From Scalesia atractyloides (Eukaryota > Streptophyta > Magnoliopsida > Asterales > Asteraceae): a stretch of DNA of 64,000 nt. How positions within the stretch are numbered: position 1 is the stretch's first letter; each line of letters starts with the position of its first letter. The position numbers and the translations under genes are program-made. The stretch spans positions 45,768,869-45,832,868 of the forward strand of contig CAMTDV010000018.1 in the NCBI GenBank assembly GCA_947069175.1, read 5' to 3'. Under the pieces are notes generated by a model that was not told the DNA's origin, made no database searches, and was given only the letters and a program-made list of their open reading frames with translations. Of this stretch, positions 45,779 to 58,000 are shown piece by piece.

Positions 45779-48700
45779 TGTGATATCCCGGGTTTTTCAG
45801 ATAACTTACACGTGACACTTGTCGAATAAGATGTGTGTTATGTATTAAACGTGCATGGATTAAAGATGTGTTGTGTGTTGTGTGTTGTGTGTTGTGTGAT
45901 TGTCTTAGTGATTGAATAATTAGATTTGATATGTGCACAAACTGAACCGAACCGCGACACGTTCCAACCTTGGTTCATTGCGACTCTAGGAGTAACAAGT
46001 TTAAACTCTAGTTCAAGTCAAGCCCTCGGCCAAGATCAAATCCAACACACATCGAAAACCTAAACCCTAAACCAAACATGTCTCGGCCACAAACACTAAC
46101 CAAACCGAAACCAATAGCATGCAACTTTAGTCGTCGGTCATAAGAGAACAAGTCCAAACAAGTTTCGGCCAAGGCCAAACCCAAACCGAAACCACAAGAT
46201 CAAACTAACCCACACTATTACTCGGCCACGAGATGAACCCAAACCGACCCAACCCAAATCCCTCGGCCACGTGATCAAGACCCAAAACAAACAACCCAAG
46301 ATCCTCGGCCGCAAGACCCAACCCAAACCGTAACCCTTCACCTTGCGTTATATATACTAACCCACATGCATGTCTTCCTTCAAAAAAAAAAACACACACA
46401 AAACCCTAGAGTTCATTCCCGTCGGCTGCCTTACCCTCATCATCATCTCGGTCGCAGCAAGCAACCGTTTTCCCTGTTCTTTTCTTTCGGTCGCGGCAAC
46501 AACAGCAGCAGATTTGCGATCGCAGGAAGTTGTTTCTCTTCTCGGTCGCAGCAAGCAGTAGCCGGAGCCTTCACAAACTCAGCCACAAACAGCCCACTAT
46601 TCTTTCTAATCGCGAACAACACCCTTTTCTCGGTCACGGAGTTCTCGGTTGCAAGCAATTTTGATCACCGGATTCCTTAACATACCCACGGTTCGATTAC
46701 CTTATCATTAAAAGCCTAGAATTTATCATTGATTACAAGATCATGTTTCGGATGATGTGTATGCTTAGATGTTTAAGATGTTTCGAATATATATATATGC
46801 ATGCTTGAATGATTCATTGTCTCGGATTACATACATGCTTGAATGATTCATTATCTCAGATTACATGTATGCTTGGATGCTTAGTTGTTGCGGATATATG
46901 TGTTCGATGGTATTGTTTTCAGAATATGTGAGTGTTAAGTAATCGGCTGAATTGATCATTGTTCATACGCAGAATTGTACTCGGAAATCATAAGTTAGCA
47001 AGTGTGTTTTTGTTATAATAACTAGAAGTTATTGAGTAGATTTGCATGGATAGGTTATTAGTATTAATCTAGGACTAGAAATCAGAGCTAGATCGCTTAG
47101 ATTAATCGCATGAACGGGATTACACGAGCTTATAATAATAACATGCTGAAACAGGAAGCTGAATGAAAGTTGCAGCCGATTTCATCTGGCTGTAACTTGG
47201 TCGTTAGTTGTCGAAAAACGGATTTTCTGATATCTAGAACGTAGAGATTTGAATAAGGAATCCAATGGCGCCAGATTCATAATTTTCTGAAATCGTTTGA
47301 TATTTTTAAAGGGCTATGCAAGTTCAGTAGGTAAAGCTGTTAAAATTCTGGAATTTTGTTGGTTGATTATCGAACTAGATTTTAAAATCAGTAGGGAGTT
47401 GAGTCATGATTTTTGTACAGCAACTAGGTATAGAAATTTCCGGGCAACTCCAACTGGAATTTTGTTAATCGGACGATCAGTGATTTTTAAATAAATTCTT
47501 CCGTGGACTGCAGTCAGAAAGCGGTAAATCTGACTGCAGCTTAGTGAATTAATATCTATGGCTAATTGGTAAAGATTTAGGACTTGGAAAAAAATTATAT
47601 AAATTTCTATGGTATAAATGTCACCTACTGTAAAAATATGGGAATTTTTAGAATGCTGGAACTATTTTATAAAAATCCTAGAAAACAGCTGAATAATTGA
47701 GTGTTAAGCAGAAAGTTGTTAACTTGTGATTTTATGCATTAAAGTGTTGCATGGATTTGGAATGTGTTCATGATAAGTTGTTTGATCACTATGATTATAT
47801 GAGAATACTTGCATGCATGTTTGAGTGTTAGATATGTTGTTTGTGTGTATCACTTTGTGAGTAAATTGCGTGTGGAATTTGTATTGGTGTGATTTCACAT
47901 TGACGTGGAATTAATTGGTTTGTTAGGACGCAACTAGCGGTCCCATCTCTTATAACATCTTTGCTACACTAACCGAGCAAATAAAGGTGAGTTCACGGCC
48001 CCTAACTTATTCCGGTTTTTAAACAACAGGGGGAGAAACATGTATACACTCTCAAACTCAAACTCTTTACGTTATACGAATTTAACGTCACATAACTAAA
48101 CGGTAACTAAGTTAATGTTAATGTAATGTTGTGGGCACAAAGCAGCTTTATCACTTAAGTCCTCGACAATCTCCTCGGATCGTTAGTATTTGGGTTAAAT
48201 AGCGGGGGAATTATGAGTAGTACTACTGGGTCTGACGAGCCCCATCCGAGCTAGTCGCGCTAGCCGACCGGGTATGGTCAACGGGTGTATAATTGGCCTA
48301 ACACCGCCATGGTCATGTGATAGGCCTGGCAAAACGGAGGCACACAGTCAGCTTCGATCGCGAACACTTAGTGACATGACTTTAGGCTAGCTACCTATAT
48401 ACATTAATATTGAACTTAATTACGGAACAACTTAATATTCCGGGTTTGGAATATTGGAACATCAACTTATTATCCCGGGTTGGGGATAATGGAAACAACA
48501 ACTTAATATTCCGGTTTGGGAATATTGGAAGCAACAACCTATTATTCCGGGATTGGAATAATGGAACTAATTAGTTATCCCGGGTTGGGGATAACGGAGT
48601 AACAAACTATAACCGAACAAACGATTTTATGAAAACCTGTGAACTCACTCATCTTAAATGTTGACACTTGTTTCTTTACATGTTTCTCAGGACGCTAGGA

Positions 48701-49007
48701 GCTCTAGGTGCACGCACACGCATTGAACAAGACATCATTATAGAGTCTCATTTATTAATATTGTTTTGGGATTTGTCATTTGTTTTGGCGTTTGTGTTGG
48801 CGCCCGCATCATTACTTAATTATGCTTCCGCTCAAATTTAAAACTGATACTCATGCTAAATATTGGTAATCTAAAATTTACAACAAATGATTTTGGAAAA
48901 CGTATTATCAAATCATATAGAGTCGTTCGACGTACTAGTGTCTTAGATTCTGGTTTGTTCACACGTCTCGCGGTAAAACTCCGCAAGTGGAAATTGAGGG
49001 TGTGACA
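45779..49007 (+). repeat. 5' LTR of G4 (3229 bp)
   Basis: Starts TGTGATATCCCGGG, ends GGGTGTGACA. Contents: four copies of TTGTGTG (45865-45899); telobox-like AAACCCTAA (46062-46070); TATATATA box (46349-46356); A-run at 46382; two or three units of about 38 bp around ATGCTTGAATGATTCATT (46800-46880); and a five-unit hairpin minisatellite (48424-48600). ORFs in 46138-46680 are C/G-rich shadows conserved only because the LTRs are young. Confidence 0.95.
46349..46356 (+). promoter_or_regulatory. TATA box of G4 5' LTR
   Basis: TATATATA about 570 bp into the LTR, duplicated at 55585-55592 in the 3' LTR. Likely core promoter, so U3 is about 0.6 kb and R-U5 about 2.6 kb. Confidence 0.55.
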
Positions 49008-49010
49008 GAT

Positions 49011-49022
49011 TGGTATCAGAGC
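49011..49022 (+). promoter_or_regulatory. Primer binding site of G4
   Basis: TGGTATCAGAGC, three bases after the 5' LTR. Confidence 0.93.
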
Positions 49023-49213
49023 CACTAGCTATAGAGAACCAGGTTTGCATTAGAAGTAGACCTAAACTATAGCTGATATCACGACACTAGACTTAGTTTG
49101 GCACCGAATTATTATATCTTGTTATGCAATATGCTACAAACGTGTTTGGTAGGGCATACCTTCGTAATAAGAAATGAAAACAACTTGTAACTAACTACAC
49201 GACCTAACAGGCA

Positions 49214-49843
49214 ATGTCATCATCCTCATCGTCATCATCGTCCGACAGACTTACGCCACCAAGAGCATCAGGAAAGGCACCAATGGTGGAACCCATACCA
49301 CCTTATGGCGTGGAGACACGCTCAGCAGCGAGGAAAAGGCTCGCTCTAGGGGAGGAGTCATCGTTACGCCCAACTATTGCTGTACCGGTTGAACCGGTTA
49401 ATCCTGTAGAAATAGGACTTGACATGCTTAGAATCCTGGTTCATACACAACAAAAACAGTTAGAAAGAATGCAGGAAACCATCTTAGCACAAGGATGGAT
49501 GATCCGACACCTTACAGGAAAGACCGACTCGCTCGAGGAAGAGCATCGTACGAGCAAGATAGCTCGTAACACCATAGCTAGAGATCTGCGTGCGGAGCAG
49601 ATAAGAGCTGACTGGCTTGAGGACAGAGTCCTGGAAAACAGTTGGAACATTCAGGAACTGCAAAATCAAGCACTTGAACCAGCACCTGCCCCTCCAGTGC
49701 CGGTAGAGGAGGATCCAGAAGAGAATCCAGAGGAGGATCCTGAGGAGGATTCGGAGGAGGAGGACCCAGCTGAGGAAGCTGGAAATGCCGCACAGGATGA
49801 TGGCAACGACAGTGACTTAGGGAATGGAGATGTAGACGACTGA
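49214..49843 (+). CDS. Accessory ORF upstream of gag in G4, function unknown
   Basis: 209 codons, intact. ATG is followed by a run of nine Ser, a short basic/Pro-rich part (about residues 10-50), a predicted helical coiled-coil-like middle (about 70-155: heptad-like spacing in LDMLRILVHTQQKQLERMQ and the following EEEHRTSKIARNTIARDLRAE-type segment), a Pro/Ala linker (about 160-168), then a strongly acidic tail of Glu/Asp (about 168-209). It has no Cys, no zinc finger and no gag motif that I recognise. It lies 0.2 kb after the primer site and 0.26 kb before the gag exon, same strand. An AATAAA at 49968-49973 could end a transcript of its own. It may be an element-encoded accessory protein or a captured host fragment. 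Single-ORF Tekay elements normally lack this. Confidence 0.6.
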   Translation: MSSSSSSSSSDRLTPPRASGKAPMVEPIPPYGVETRSAARKRLALGEESSLRPTIAVPVEPVNPVEIGLDMLRILVHTQQKQLERMQETILAQGWMIRHLTGKTDSLEEEHRTSKIARNTIARDLRAEQIRADWLEDRVLENSWNIQELQNQALEPAPAPPVPVEEDPEENPEEDPEEDSEEEDPAEEAGNAAQDDGNDSDLGNGDVDD

Positions 49844-50100
49844 CACATCTCGTTTATATTATTTGTTTTCCTTTAGTTTATTATTTTCCCACTTGTATTT
49901 AAACTTGAGACTTTATAGTAAATTCGTATGTTTGATTTGTACTTTTGTAAGACGTTGAGATTTCAGTAATAAAGCATTTCTTTTGACTATTTAACCTATT
50001 GAGCTGACATAACTAAATAATTTAAAGTACGAAGTAGGATAACTATATTGGACATATAGACTTATCAGGGTGTGTTTGTGTTGTGTTTCGAAGATCTAAA
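49844..50100 (+). other. Spacer between accessory ORF and gag in G4
   Basis: AT-rich, no coding potential, reads like a 3' untranslated region: T-rich stretches followed by AATAAA at 49968-49973. Confidence 0.5.
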
Positions 50101-53100
50101 TGGCGACTGGAAGACGTGGAAACCTTAACTTGACGCCCGAAGAGCTAGCTGCCATGATACAGGAGCATGTGAACGCAGCATTAGCGGGTGTGCAGAACCA
50201 GCCGGCAGGTAACCATTATTAAGTTTTCGCGTGAAAATCTAATAGTGAGGTTAGTACAATTCCTTGCTGACTTCCTGTTCACTGTCAGCAGGAGGGGGCT
50301 TTAACCCCTATAAGATGTTCCTTGACGCAAAGCCAAGCAAGTTCTCGGGGGCGGAAGGACCCATTGGATTGGTCCGCTGGATCGAAAAGTCGGAATCTGT
50401 TTTTGAAATGTGCAACTGCTTAGAGGCCAACAAGGTCAAATACGCCGCCTCAACGCTGGAAGATGGGGCACTGACATGGTGGAATGCCCAAGTCCAAACA
50501 CGTGGACTGTTAGCTGCAAATGCAATGGCATGGACTGAGTTCAAGGCCCTGATTAAAGAGGAGTACTGTCCACGAGACAGAGTGCAACAGTTAGAGCAAG
50601 CTTTGTGGAACCACAAGATGGTGGGATCGGAAATTGAAGCTTACACTGCAAAACACCATGACTTGGTATTTCTGTGTCCTGATTTGGCAAACACGGTGGA
50701 GAAAAGACTCGAGTTCTATCTCGGGGGTCTGGTTCCGGAAATTCAGGGTATGGTGATGTCTAGTAACCCTGTAACAGAACATCAAGCTATCCGATTGGCT
50801 CACAAACTCACCGATAAAGCGGTGGAACAGAAGAAACTGCCAGCACGGGGTACCACTGAAGTTGCCTCAGATAACAAAAGAAAGTTTGAAGACTCCACCA
50901 TTCGACAGTCCTCGTCATCACATCCACAGCAAGGGAACCAGAAACGGTTCAATCACTACCACAACCACCGGGGTCATCAAAATCGTTCCAACCACAACAG
51001 CAACTACAACAACAACAACTACAACAATAACAACCAGAATGCAGGCGGCTATGTAGGTCGAAAGCCGCAGTGCAATCGTTGTAATCTTCATCATAACGGC
51101 CCTTGTGCAGGAATTCGCTGCCAAAGATGTGGCAAGATGGGACATGCGGCAAAGGATTGTCATGGGGAAATCATGTCCCGACAAAATCAGAATCAGCCTC
51201 AGGGTCAGCAGCAGGGTATAAATCGGGGATGCTATCAGTGTGGTAGCACTACTCATTTCAGAAAAGACTGCCCACAGTTGCGCAATAACAACAATAATGG
51301 TGGAAACAACCACAACAACCACAACAATGGGAACGGTGGCACAGGAGGTGCCAAAGGTCGTGCATTTACATTGGGCCGCGGAGAGGCCAGAAACGACACG
51401 AACGTGGTCACCGGTAAGTTTCCCCTTAATGAACATTTTGCTTCTGTGCTTTTTGATACGGGTGCGGATAGGAGCTTTATATCTGAGTCTTTTAGGAAGA
51501 ACCTAAATCTCACGCTTAAACCATTAGAGACCCCTTATGTGATAGAATTAGCCAATGGTAAATCTGTAAATGTGACCCATATCGTATCCGGCTGTCAACT
51601 CAAACTCGCGGGCCACACTTTTACCATCGATCTGATGACAACTACCCTGGGTAGTTTTGACGTGGTAGTCGGAATGGACTGGCTATCCGACGTCCGGGCT
51701 GAAGTTCTCTGCTTCGAAAAGTCTATCCGTATTCCACTCACGAACGACGAAATCCTGACGGTACAAGGCGACAAGGCAAGCGCCGTCACCAACATCATCT
51801 CATACATGCAAGCGCAGAAGTATCTTCGGAAAAAGAATTCCTTCGCTTTACTCGCGCTAATTACCGAACAGCCTAAGGACGAGAAACGTATAGAAGACAT
51901 CCCTGTCGTCCGTGATTTTTCCGATGTATTCCCAGAAGAACTACCTGGTCTTCCACCACATCGACAATTGGAGTTTGAAATCGAATTGGCAAGCAATGCA
52001 ACTCCCATCGCCAAAGCTCCATACCGCCTAGCTCCAGCCGAGCTGCAGGAACTGTCTACTCAACTTCAAGAGCTGCTAGAAAAAGGATTTATTCGACCAA
52101 GCGTTTCGCCATGGGGAGCTCCAGTCCTGTTTGTCAAGAAAAAGGACGGGACTTTCCGCATGTGCATCAACTATAGGGAACTCAACAAGGTTACAGTCAA
52201 GAACCGATACCCGTTACCTCGCATCGATGATCTATTCGACCAACTGCAAGGGTCAAGTTACTACTCCAAGATTGATTTACGGTCCGGTTATCATCAGCTA
52301 CGCGTCAGGGAGGAGGATATCGCTAAGACAGCATTTCGCACTCGGTATGGCCATTACGAGTTCTTGGTCATGCCATTTGGTCTCACTAACGCACCTGCGG
52401 TATTCATGGACCTCATGAACCGCGTGTGTAAACCATACCTCGACAAATTTGTCATTGTGTTCATCGATGACATACTCATCTACTCCAAAAGTGAAGAAGA
52501 GCATGCCGAGCATCTACGATTACTGCTAGGATTACTTCAACAGGAAAAGCTATATGTCAAGCTCTCGAAGTGTGATTTCTGGATCCGGGAAGTTCAGTTT
52601 CTCGGGCACGTCGTGAATGAAAAGGGTATCCACGTAGACCCTGCCAAGATTGAAGCCATCAAAAACTGGGAAGCACCTAAGACACCGACGGAAATCCGCC
52701 AATTCTTAGGATTGGCTGGTTACTACAGACGCTTCATCGAGGGGTTTTCAAAGATTGCACAACCGCTCACTACCCTCACCCAGAAGGGCATCAAGTATGC
52801 TTGGGGTGAAAAACAAGAAGCAGCATTTCAACTGTTGAAGCAGAAACTTTGCAGTGCACCCATTCTGTCCTTGCCGGAAGGGACAGATGACTTTGTAGTG
52901 TATTGTGATGCTTCCATTCAGGGATTGGGATGCGTACTCATGCAACGCGATAAGGTCATCGCGTATGCGTCGCGACAGCTGAAAGTTCACGAGAAGAACT
53001 ACACGACGCATGACCTAGAATTGGGAGCAGTAGTGTTTGCACTTAAGATTTGGAAACACTACCTTTATGGAACGAAGTGCACAATCTTCACTGACCACAA

Positions 53101-54751
53101 AAGCCTCCAGCACATCTTTGATCAGAAGGAGTTGAACATGCGACAGCGTCGCTGGGTCGAACTCCTGAACGATTATGAGTGTGCCATTCGGTATCACCCG
53201 GGTAAAGCTAACGTGGTAGCTGATGCCCTCAGCAGGAAGGAACACTTGAAACCTCGTCGCGTACGAGCGCTACAACTCACTATTCATTCAGGGCTACCCG
53301 AACGAATACGCGACGCCCAGTTAGAAGCAGTTAAGGAGGAAAACATCAAAGCCGAATCAGTGGGAAAAATGGAACGCGATTGGGAGGTAAAGCCCAATGG
53401 AGCCCGGTATTTCATGAATCGCATATGGGTACCTCTCTACGGAAACCTCAGAGAGCTAGTCATGGATGAAGCTCACAAATCTCGATACTCTATCCATCCG
53501 GGTTCGGATAAGATGTATCAGGACCTTAAAGTTTCGTATTGGTGGCCTAACATGAAAGCCGATATAGCCACCTACGTGAGTAAATGTTTGACTTGTGCAA
53601 AAGTCAAAGTGGAGTATCAAAAGCCATCGGGGCTACTCCAACAACCGGAGATCCCAGTGTGGAAATGGGATCAGATCTCAATGGATTTCATCACTAAACT
53701 CCCGCGAACCTTGGGTGGTTGCGACACCATCTGGGTGATCGTGGATCGTTTGACTAAGTCCGCACACTTCCTAGCTATTAAAGAAATGGATAAGATGGAG
53801 AAGTTGACTCGCATCTACATTAAGGAAGTAGTTTCTCGGCACGGAGTGCCAACGTCCATCATATCAGATAGAGATGCTCGCTTCACGTCAAACTTCTGGC
53901 AGTCACTCCAGAAAGCGTTGGGAACACGCTTGGATATGAGCACAGCTTATCACCCTCAGACTGATGGTCAAAGCGAAAGGACTATACAGACCTTGGAAGA
54001 CATGCTTAGGGCATGCGTAGTGGACTTCGGAAATAATTGGGAAATTCACCTGCCTCTAGTAGAATTCTCATATAACAACAACTATCACACGAGTATTTCG
54101 GCAGCACCATTTGAAGCATTATACGGTCGCAAATGTAGATCACCGGTCTGTTGGGCAGAAGTCGGTGACAGTCAACTCACAGGCCCAGAGTTAATACTTG
54201 AGGCCACTGAAAAGATTGTACAAATCAGAAACCGCATGGCGGCGGCACGAGATCGACAGAAAAGCTACGCTGACCAACGACGCAAACCGCTCGAATTCCA
54301 AGTTGGCGATCGCGTCCTACTAAAGGTGTCACCCTGGAAGGGTGTAATCCGTTTTGGAAAACGGGGCAAACTTAACCCACGGTACGTAGGCCCGTTTGAA
54401 ATCTTGAAACGAATTGGACCCGTAGCATACCAATTAGACCTCCCTGCCGAACTCAGTGGAGTTCACAACGTATTTCACGTGTCAAATCTGAAGAAGTGTC
54501 TATCAGATGAAACTTTAGTTATTCCATTGGATGAGATCCAAGTGGATGAACAACTACACTTCGTGGAAAAGCCTATCGAGATCATGGATCGTGAGATCAA
54601 GACTCGGAGGCACAGCCAGATTCCGATCGTTAAAGTTCGTTGGGACTCTAAGCGTGGACCGGAGTTCACGTGGGAAAGAGAGGATCAAATGAAAAGCAAA
54701 TACCCACACCTCTTTGCAACTGAGCAGCAAACTAACGATGCCAGTAACTAA
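50101..54751 (+). CDS. G4 gag-pol polyprotein, probably spliced
   Basis: Uninterrupted frame to TAA 54749-54751. A 36-codon first exon (50101-50208, [15 protein letters not shown]) appears joined to 50292 by removal of an 83 bp GT...AG intron; otherwise the first in-frame ATG is 50264. Residues counted from 50264: gag capsid about 14-185; zinc-binding motifs at about 270 ([12 protein letters not shown]), 286 ([14 protein letters not shown]) and 323 ([14 protein letters not shown]) with Asn-rich linkers; protease DTGADRS, Asp398; RT with FIDD, Asp735-736; RNase H YCDAS, Asp882; integrase zinc-binding region about 1080-1120; catalytic D1141, D1202, E1238 (35 residues between the last two); chromodomain-like end about 1425-1485 ([25 protein letters not shown]). 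All catalytic residues are present. Transcription is expected from the LTR. Confidence 0.93.
50209..50291 (+). other. Candidate intron in G4 gag
   Basis: Exon 1 ends GCCGGCAG, intron begins GTAACC and ends TGTCAGCAG. Splicing joins the 36-codon ORF at 50101 in frame with gag (QPAG then GGFNPYK). The acceptor is of NAGNAG type (CAGCAG), so two isoforms differing by one codon are possible. Without splicing the first ORF stops at 50220-50222. Confidence 0.55.
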
Positions 54752-55013
54752 ATTTTCGGGACGAAAATTCTTTCAACAAGGGGATGATGTGACAACCTGG
54801 AAATTTTCTCATACTTTCGTGTACTATTGTTGACTAAATTTTTGTGCATGGCACTTGGAAATCCTTGTGTATGACACTTGGGAACTTCTTGTAACGTTGC
54901 GTACTATCATTAACAAACTAACTCTTTGTGCGTGACACTCTGAACATGTACGTTACATGCTAAACCGCGTTTACTCAATTTTCGGGACGAAAATTCTTTC
55001 AACATGGGGATAA
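54751..55013 (+). promoter_or_regulatory. Duplicated 3' end of G4: two palindrome/polypurine blocks
   Basis: A 37 bp block (AATTTTCGGGACGAAAATT, then a spacer and a purine run) occurs at 54751-54787 and again at 54977-55013, one or two differences. The second precedes the real LTR. The first is followed by TGTGACAACCTGG, which itself looks like an LTR start, and 190 bp of sequence unlike the G4 LTR. Confidence 0.8.
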
Positions 55014-58000
55014 TGTGATATCCCGGGTTTTTCAGATAACTTACACGTGACACTTGTCGAATAAGATGTGTGTTAAGTATTAAACGTGCATGGATTAAAG
55101 ATGTGTTGTGTGTTGTGTGTTGTGTGTTGTGTGATTGTCTTAGTGATTGAATAATTAGATTTGATATGTGCACAAACTGAACCGAACCGCGACACGTTCC
55201 AACCTTGGTTCATTGCGACTCTAGGAGTAACAAGTTTAAACTCTAGTTCAAGTCAAGCCCTCGGCCAAGATCAAATCCAACACACATCGAAAACCTAAAC
55301 CCTAAACCAAACATGTCTCGGCCACAAACACTAACCAAACCGAAACCAATAGCATGCAACTTTAGTCGTCGGTCATAAGAGAACAAGTCCAAACAAGTTT
55401 CGGCCAAGGCCAAACCCAAACCGAAACCACAAGATCAAACTAACCCACACTATTACTCGGCCACGAGATGAACCCAAACCGACCCAACCCAAATCCCTCA
55501 GCCACATGATCAAGGCCCAAAACAAACAACCCAAGATCCTCGGCCGCAAGACCCAAACCCAAACCGTAACCCTTCACCTTGCGTTATATATACTAACCCA
55601 CATGCATGTCTTCCTTCAAAAAAAAAAAACACACACAAAACCCTAGAGTTCATTGCCGTCGGCTGCCTTACCCTCATCATCATCTCGGTCGCAGCAAGCA
55701 ACCGTTTTCCCTGTTCTTTTCTTTCGGTCGCGGCAACAACAGCAGCAGATTTGCGATCGCAGGAAGTTGTTTCTCTTCTCGGTCGCAGCAAGCAGTAGCC
55801 GGAGCCTTCACAAACTCAGCCACAAACAGCCCACTATTCTTTCTAATCGCGAACAACACCCTTTTCTCGGTCACGGAGTTCTCGGTTGCAAGCAATTTTG
55901 ATCACCGGATTCCTTAACATACCCACGGTTCGATTACCTTATCATTAAAAGCCTAGAATTTATCATTGATTACAAGATCATGTTTCGGATGATGTGTATG
56001 CTTAGATGTTTAAGATGTTTCGAATATATATATATGCATGCTTGAATGATTCATTGTCTCGGATTACATACATGCTTGAATGATTCATTATCTCAGATTA
56101 CATGTATGCTTGGATGCTTAGTTGTTGCGGATATATGTGTTCGATGGTATTGTTTTCAGAATATGTGAGTGTTAAGTAATCGGCTGAATTGATCATTGTT
56201 CATACGCAGAATTGTACTCGGAAATCATAAGTTAGCAAGTGTGTTTTTGTTATAATAACTAGAAGTTATTGAGTAGATTTGCATGGATAGGTTATTAGTA
56301 TTAATCTAGGACTAGAAATCAGAGCTAGATCGCTTAGATTAATCGCATGAACGGGATTACACGAGCTTATAATAATAACATGCTGAAACAGGAAGCTGAA
56401 TGAAAGTTGCAGCCGATTTCATCTGGCTGTAACTTGGTCGTTAGTTGTCGAAAAACGGATTTTCTGATGTCTAGAACGTAGAGATTTGAATAAGGAATCC
56501 AATGGCGCGGATTCATAATTTTCTGAAATCGTTTGATATTTTTAAAGGGCTATGCAAGTTCAGTAGGTAAAGCTGTTAAAATTCTGGAATTTTGTTGGTT
56601 GATTATCGAACTAGATTTTAAAATCAGTAGGGAGTTGAGTCATGATTTTTGTACAGCAACTAGGTATAGAAATTTTCGGGCAACTCCAACTAGAATTTTG
56701 TTAATCGGACGATCAGTGATTTTTAAATAAATTCTTCCGTGGACTGCAGTTAGAAAGCGGTAAATCTGACTGCAGCTTAGTGAATTAATATCTATGGCTA
56801 ATTGGTAAAGATTTAGGACTTGGAAAAAAATTATATAAATTTATATGGTATAAATGTCACCTACTGTAAAAATATGGGAATTTTTAGAATGCTGGAACTA
56901 TTTTATAAAAATCCTAGAAAACAGCTGAATAATTGAGTGTTAAGCAGAAAGTTGTTAACTTGTGATTTTATGCATTAAAGTGTTGCATGGATTTGGAATG
57001 TGTTCATGATAAGTTGTTTGATCACTATGATTATATGAGAATACTTGCATGCATGTTTGAGTGTTAGATATGTTGTTTGTGTGTATCACTTTGTGAGTAA
57101 ATTGCGTGTGGAATTTGTATTGGTGTGATTTCACACTGACGTGGAATTAATTGGTTTGTTAGGACGCAACTAGCGGTCCCATCTCTTATAACATCTTTGC
57201 TACACTAACCGAGCAAATAAAGGTGAGTTCACGGCCCCTAACTTATTCCGGTTTTTAAACAACAGGGGGAGAAACATGTATACACTCTCAAACTCAAACT
57301 CTTTACGTTATACGAATTTAACGTCACATAACTAAACGGTAACTAAGTTAATGTTAATGTAATGTTGTGGGCACAAAGCAGCTTTATCACTTAAGTCCTC
57401 GACAATCTCCTCGGATCGTTAGTATTTGGGTTAAATAGCGGGGGAATTATGAGTAGTACTACTGGGTCTGACGAGCCCCATCCGAGCTAGTCGCGCTAGC
57501 CGACCGGGTATGGTCAACGGGTGTATAATTGGCCTAACACCGCCATGGTCATGTGATAGGCCTGGCAAAACGGAGGCACACAGTCAGCTTCGATCGCGAA
57601 CACTTAGTGACATGACTTTAGGCTAGCTACCTATATACATTAATATTGAACTTAATTACGGAACAACTTAATATTCCGGGTTTGGAATATTGGAACATCA
57701 ACTTATTATCCCGGGTTGGGGATAATGGAAACAACAACTTAATATTCCGGTTTGGGAATATTGGAAGCAACAACCTATTATTCCGGGATTGGAATAATGG
57801 AACTAATTAGTTATCCCGGGTTGGGGATAACGGAGTAACAAACTATAACCGAACAAACGATTTTATGAAAACCTGTGAACTCACTCATCTTAAATGTTGA
57901 CACTTGTTTCTTTACATGTTTCTCAGGACGCTAGGAGCTCTAGGTGCACGCACACGCATTGAACAAGACATCATTATAGAGTCTCATTTATTAATATTGT

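Noticed and set aside
46050..46075. Interstitial telomere repeat
   Set aside because: Only about one and a half telomere-like units; better described as a telobox.
46138..46680. Several overlapping ORFs of 60-105 codons, repeated at 55510-55917
   Set aside because: They lie inside the two LTRs of G4, on both strands, with low-complexity translations; they are the same only because the LTRs are young.
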